Assembly (NCBI GenBank): GCA_019419895.1
Contig: JAHZIE010000088.1
Coordinates: 1 to 8,457, forward strand
Length of the DNA stretch: 8,457 bases
Source: Clostridiales bacterium
Lineage (GTDB): Bacteria; Bacillota; Clostridia; Oscillospirales; Acutalibacteraceae
Direction: 5' to 3'
A program made the translations under genes and the position numbers. Below are positions 6,156 through 8,457 of this stretch, one piece after another; positions within the stretch are counted from its first letter, which is position 1; each line of letters starts with the position of its first letter. The notes under the pieces were generated by a model that was not told where the DNA came from, did not search any database, and was given only the letters and a program-made list of their open reading frames with translations.

Positions 6156-7130
6156 ATGCCGGTTTCCATTCAAAGAAAGCGGAAGCTTCTTTTCGCCTGT
6201 CTTGGCGTAGTCTCCCTTATCTGTCTTGCCGCCATCCTTTTCATTCCCGCCCTCTGGCTCCGGACGGTTTTCCTTGGAATTCTGTTTCTTCTTCCCTTTG
6301 TCAGCTTTTTTCTTCTAAGAAATCTGCAAAAAGAGGAAACTGCCTCCTTAGAGGAATCCATCCAAAAAACTCTTCACCGGATTCACCGTGGCGACTCCGT
6401 CCCCGCCGCCGCCTTGCATTGGCGGGAGGAAGGGGAACGGATTCTTCATGAAATGAAAGGGCTGGAGGATACCTTTCAAAAAGAAGCGGAAGAGCATACT
6501 CAGTTTGTCCTCAGCTGGATTGGAAAATTCCAGAAATCAATTTCCGATTTGGAACAAATCCGTGTTCTCCTGGAGGAAAGGAAAGATCCCCTTTCTCTGG
6601 ATGTGGAACGGGAAAAAATGGCCATGGACGGAATGCTGGAACAGATCAAGGGATACTTCACCTCCATTATCAGCAGACAGAAATACTCCATTCAGGAGGT
6701 GGAACTGCCAAAGCTGGTCAGCGACGCGGTGATCCGCAATGCTCCCCTGTTTAGCGAAAAATCCATCGGCTTCCGGCGCAACACCATTAAGCTCCCTGTC
6801 CACACAGATCCGCAGCTGTTCGGCATCGCCCTGGATGAGGTTCTTTCCAACGCCATTAAACACAGCGCCTACGGCGCCTATATCGGCATTATGTGCCGGG
6901 ATGGGGAACAGGCCGCCACTCTGACTATAGAGGACAGCGGCGACGGCATTCCCCAGAAGGATCGCTCCCGTATCTTTGAAAAGGGATTTCGCGGGAGAAA
7001 CGAGCATACCGGCTCCGCTGGTATGGGCCTTTATCTCGCCAACACCTATCTCTCCCTTCTGGGACATACCATCCAGGTTGAATCCAGGCAGGGGCATGGT
7101 ACCCGCGTAGTGATCACCTTAAAAAAATGA
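6156..7130 (+). CDS. BceS/GraS-like sensor histidine kinase lacking the usual phospho-acceptor histidine
   Basis: A 324-residue membrane protein with two hydrophobic segments near the N-terminus (about 10-30 and 34-55) and almost no extracellular loop, as in the intramembrane-sensing kinases of peptide-antibiotic systems (BceS/GraS). The ATP-binding domain is complete: N box LDEVLSNAIKH (226-236, N232), G1 EDSGDGIP (259-266), F box IFEKGF (273-278), G2 GMGLYLA (289-295). The linker EVELPKLVSDAVIRNAPLF (181-199) also fits BceS relatives. But where those have WVHQIKTPI, this protein has FVLSWIGKFQ (117-126): Ser120 replaces His and Phe125 replaces Pro. The nearest His is H114. There is no response regulator or BceAB-like transporter beside it. 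The start is supported by AAGGTGG 6 nt before ATG. It may be an accessory or heterodimer partner, or may phosphorylate elsewhere. The family is secure; the activity is unclear. Confidence 0.85.
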   Translation: MPVSIQRKRKLLFACLGVVSLICLAAILFIPALWLRTVFLGILFLLPFVSFFLLRNLQKEETASLEESIQKTLHRIHRGDSVPAAALHWREEGERILHEMKGLEDTFQKEAEEHTQFVLSWIGKFQKSISDLEQIRVLLEERKDPLSLDVEREKMAMDGMLEQIKGYFTSIISRQKYSIQEVELPKLVSDAVIRNAPLFSEKSIGFRRNTIKLPVHTDPQLFGIALDEVLSNAIKHSAYGAYIGIMCRDGEQAATLTIEDSGDGIPQKDRSRIFEKGFRGRNEHTGSAGMGLYLANTYLSLLGHTIQVESRQGHGTRVVITLKK

Positions 7131-7160
7131 TTTCCGCCGGTCGGAAACTCCTTTTCTCCC
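7131..7160 (+). terminator. Weak candidate terminator after the kinase gene
   Basis: TTTCCG (7131-7136) and CGGAAA (7142-7147) form a 6-bp stem with a 5-nt loop right after the stop codon, followed by the pyrimidine tract CTCCTTTTCTCCC. The stem is short and the T run is interrupted. Confidence 0.35.
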
Positions 7161-7227
7161 TTCCAGGCAAAAATTTTTCTGGCTCACAAAATGTATTCCA
7201 AAACGGAAAATTAAACTGGAGGTTTCT

Positions 7228-7575
7228 ATGAAAAAATGGTATGATGAGGAATATGAATTTGAAATTGAAGTAACCGGCTTTCTCCGGGGCAGCCGGACAG
7301 AAGGATACTGCCGAAACGGGGAGGAAATCGGGGACAAATACACCTGTACCTATGGATGCCCCGTCAATCGGGAGGGGCAGGGCATCTACTCCAAAGTGAT
7401 GATGATCATGTTTCCTGTGATGGAAGCTGTCAGGAGCGGCGGAAACTTGGAAAATATCGGCGGAAGGGATAAGTTCAGCAAGGATATTGTGTGTCCAGAC
7501 GGCTGTGTTCTTTTCCGTCTGACAGCCAGGAAGCTGGGCAATGAAAATTTCTTTAAAGGGAATTTTCTAGGTTGA
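7228..7575 (+). CDS. TIGR04076-like small cysteine-containing protein of unknown function
   Basis: A 115-residue soluble protein. The C-terminal half has IVCPDGCVLFRLTARK (87-102), which matches the 'CPDG.V.F.I' signature of the TIGR04076 family as I remember it. The N-terminal part (FEIEVTGF...GEEIGDKYTC) fits the family's opening 'V..V.G.C..G...GD.F' pattern. Cysteines at 28, 40, 44, 89 and 93 could bind a metal, but the function is not known. The start ATG 7228 has TGGAGG 5 nt upstream. It is a separate gene 97 nt after the kinase, with no partner that explains it. The family assignment is from motif memory and moderately sure. Confidence 0.7.
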   Translation: MKKWYDEEYEFEIEVTGFLRGSRTEGYCRNGEEIGDKYTCTYGCPVNREGQGIYSKVMMIMFPVMEAVRSGGNLENIGGRDKFSKDIVCPDGCVLFRLTARKLGNENFFKGNFLG

Positions 7576-7646
7576 CGCCATTTTTATCTTCCGCTAAAAA
7601 CGAGCAAGCCCAGAGAGTAAGATATTTTTGTGTTTTATGAGTTAGC

Positions 7647-7672
7647 CGCGGCATTTTTCTCCGCGTTTTTGT
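7647..7672 (+). terminator. Candidate terminator downstream of the TIGR04076-like gene
   Basis: CGCGG (7647-7651) pairs with CCGCG (7661-7665) across a 9-nt loop, followed directly by TTTTTG. The stem is short but GC-only. It lies about 70 nt past the stop codon. Confidence 0.5.
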
Positions 7673-7739
7673 TTCCCATTGAATAAAATTATAACTATCC
7701 CTTAACCTCCCAGCTTTGCCTGGAAATCAATCGCATAAT

Positions 7740-7769
7740 AAATATCCCCCCGCAAAGCGGGGGGTATTT
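7740..7769. repeat. Probable right-end hairpin of the IS200 element
   Basis: CCCCCCGC (7746-7753) and GCGGGGGG (7757-7764) form a perfect 8-bp stem with an AAA loop, extended by AAATA/TATTT after a one-base bulge. It lies beyond the tnpA stop, where the TnpA-recognised right-end hairpin is expected. It could also help end the tnpA transcript, though no T run follows on the minus strand. Confidence 0.6.
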
Positions 7770-7802
7770 CCGTTTCGGGCATAGCCCTAACCTTTACTGG
7801 CT

Positions 7803-7836
7803 ACGCACAAGTGCGTTTTTGGTTGGCCTGCCAGCC
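7803..7836. repeat. Two small hairpins between tnpA and the right end of the IS
   Basis: ACGCAC/GTGCGT (7803-7808 with 7811-7816) and GGTTGG/CCAGCC (7821-7826 with 7831-7836, one G-T pair) stand 4 nt apart, separated by TTTT. They are inside the presumed element, and their role is unknown. Confidence 0.4.
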
Positions 7837-7846
7837 GCGCATTGGA

Positions 7847-8317
7847 TTACTTGCTACCCGTAAACGGGTCTCTTGGATCAAAGATACTCAACTGCTCCAT
7901 TTCCTTATCTACTTTTAACTGATTCGCTATGTATGATTTGATTGCCGCAGTGTTTTTCCCCGTGGTATCAACGCAGTATCCCTTGCACCAAAATTCGCGA
8001 TTTCGGTATGCAAATTTCATATTTCCAAACCTTTGAAATATTAATAAACTGCTTTTTCCTTTTAAATACCCCATAAATCCCGAAACGCTCATTTTGGGTG
8101 GTATACTTACTAAAAGATGTATATGGTCAGGGCATACCTCTCCTTCTATTATTTCTACACCTTTCCATTGACACAAAGTCCTTAATATTTCTCTTATTGC
8201 TTCTCGTTTTTCTTCATAAAATACTTTCCTTCTATACTTCGGCGCAAACACTATATGGTATTTGCAATTCCATTTCGTATGTGCTAGACTGTTCGTGACG
8301 TTATTTTGCTCTGGCAT
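7847..8317 (-). CDS. tnpA: IS200-type Y1 transposase TnpA
   Basis: A 156-residue single-strand DNA transposase of the HUH/Y1 (REP-like) superfamily. It cuts and joins single-stranded element ends through a covalent tyrosine link. Visible: the metal-binding HUH motif in CPDHIHLLVSIPP (62-74; H65, H67) and the catalytic tyrosine in AAIKSYIANQ (124-133; Y129, with Q133 one turn later, the third metal ligand in the IS608 enzyme). The N-terminal KYHIVFAPKYRRKVFY (19-34) is the conserved family opening. There is no frameshift or stop and the length is normal, so the protein looks functional. The ATG at 8317 has AGGAGG 8 nt upstream (8331-8326), but that site lies inside a 13-bp inverted repeat, so translation should be held low. 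Confidence 0.93.
   Translation of the reverse strand: MPEQNNVTNSLAHTKWNCKYHIVFAPKYRRKVFYEEKREAIREILRTLCQWKGVEIIEGEVCPDHIHLLVSIPPKMSVSGFMGYLKGKSSLLIFQRFGNMKFAYRNREFWCKGYCVDTTGKNTAAIKSYIANQLKVDKEMEQLSIFDPRDPFTGSK
8262..8290 (+). promoter_or_regulatory. Candidate promoter for an antisense RNA over the tnpA start
   Basis: On the plus strand, TTGCAA (8262-8267), a 17-nt spacer and TAGACT (8285-8290) with an extended -10 TG at 8282-8283. Each hexamer matches consensus at 4 of 6. The predicted start is near 8297. The site lies within the tnpA coding region, so its bases are also constrained by protein sequence. Confidence 0.35.
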
Positions 8318-8392
8318 TTTAATGTCCTCCTAATGTGTTTTTTAGCGTAACTGGCAGATCACGCTTTTACTTTAACACATTAGGAGTTTTTT
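8297..8392 (+). ncRNA. Possible art200-like antisense RNA to the tnpA leader
   Basis: A transcript starting near 8297 and stopping at the T run 8387-8392 would be about 95 nt. It would cover the tnpA start codon, ribosome binding site and leader stem from the opposite strand. Salmonella IS200 makes a similar antisense RNA (art200). The existence here is inferred from a candidate promoter and a good terminator only. Confidence 0.35.
8327..8392. promoter_or_regulatory. tnpA leader stem-loop hiding the Shine-Dalgarno; also a plus-strand terminator
   Basis: A perfect 13-bp inverted repeat (CTCCTAATGTGTT 8327-8339 with AACACATTAGGAG 8374-8386) with a small inner stem (AGCGT 8344-8348, ACGCT 8361-8365). 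In tnpA mRNA the 3' arm contains most of the AGGAGG site, so folding would block ribosomes. Read on the plus strand the same stem is followed by six T (8387-8392), which makes an intrinsic terminator. Confidence 0.8.
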
Positions 8393-8419
8393 ATCTTTTT
8401 CATCGCTTAAGCTCTCTTG

Positions 8420-8442
8420 AACCACGCGACTATCGCGTGGTT
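8420..8442. repeat. Left-end hairpin of the IS200 element
   Basis: AACCACGCGA (8420-8429) and TCGCGTGGTT (8433-8442) form a perfect 10-bp stem with a 3-nt loop. It lies outside the tnpA leader, where IS200 elements carry a TnpA-binding and terminator-like hairpin that limits transcription entering from outside. Confidence 0.7.
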
Positions 8443-8457
8443 TTCTTTACACAAAAA

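Larger units (their letters stand above)
7740..8453 (-). mobile_element. IS200-type insertion sequence (IS200/IS605 family, tnpA only)
   Basis: A single-gene element of about 710 bp, with ends set by hairpins rather than by terminal inverted repeats, as in this family. Reading on the minus strand, the left end has a hairpin (8442-8420), then a leader with an inverted repeat around the tnpA ribosome binding site (8386-8327), then tnpA (8317-7847), then a right-end hairpin (7764-7746). No tnpB/TnpB-like gene is present, so it belongs to the IS200 rather than the IS605 group. Both ends are estimates: these elements make no target duplication, and the window stops only a few bases past the left-end hairpin. 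The estimated length agrees with the usual ~700 bp of IS200 elements. Confidence 0.75.

Noticed and set aside
6537..7097. 186-codon minus-strand frame opposite the sensor kinase
   Set aside because: A shadow of conserved kinase motifs on the other strand; no independent evidence.
8098..8298. Hydrophobic 66-codon plus-strand frame antisense to tnpA (toxin-like composition)
   Set aside because: The Leu-rich run is the complement of conserved tnpA codons; no promoter or ribosome site fits it, and it ends before the candidate antisense RNA begins.
1..8457. CRISPR array, rRNA, riboswitch, toxin-antitoxin or phage-defence genes
   Set aside because: No regularly spaced repeats, rRNA-like stretches, recognisable riboswitch cores or defence-type protein motifs were seen on either strand.

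Overview
The window looks like chromosomal DNA from a gut-type Firmicute, most likely a Lachnospiraceae-like member of the Clostridia. The basis is moderate GC content, AGGAGG/GGTGG ribosome binding sites, consensus sigma-A promoters, a GH89 glycosidase, a TetM-like translation factor, a TIGR04076-type small protein and an IS200-type transposon. The taxonomic call is an inference from gene content, not from a marker gene.

Layout, left to right. Positions 1-578 (+) hold the C-terminal end of an alpha-N-acetylglucosaminidase (GH89), followed by a strong intrinsic terminator. Positions 624-1347 hold no credible gene but contain a GC-rich inverted-repeat cluster (about 1140-1281). Its 15-bp hairpin probably ends the leftward operon. 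That operon (minus strand, 3817 to 1348) encodes a TetM/EF-G-like GTPase of 643 residues and then, 49 nt later, a GNAT acetyltransferase. A rightward tRNA-Gln(CUG), with a perfect TTGACA-N17-TATAAT promoter and its own terminator, diverges from it. Next come an M48/YgjP-type zinc metallopeptidase (TTG start, 4183) and a cation diffusion facilitator (4898-6061), probably co-transcribed. A promoter overlapping the CDF stop codon drives a BceS-like sensor kinase (6156-7130). After it comes a 115-residue Cys-containing TIGR04076-like protein (7228-7575). The right end, about 7740-8453, is an apparently intact IS200-type element with tnpA on the minus strand.

How the genes fit together: this is mostly ordinary housekeeping and accessory chromosome, and no defence island or multi-gene new system is visible. 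The points that stand out are within single loci. (1) The sensor kinase keeps all ATP-binding boxes but has Ser where the BceS-family phospho-acceptor His is expected, and it has no response regulator beside it. (2) The TetM-like factor keeps the resistance-protein architecture but has lost the Ser-Pro-Val tip of domain IV that evicts tetracycline. (3) The CDF transporter carries two tandem copies of the cytoplasmic dimerisation domain and an Asn-Asp/Asp-Asp metal site suggestive of manganese. (4) The IS200 leader has an inverted repeat that hides the tnpA Shine-Dalgarno on one strand and reads as an intrinsic terminator on the other, with a candidate antisense promoter about 100 nt away. This resembles the art200 arrangement known from enterobacterial IS200.
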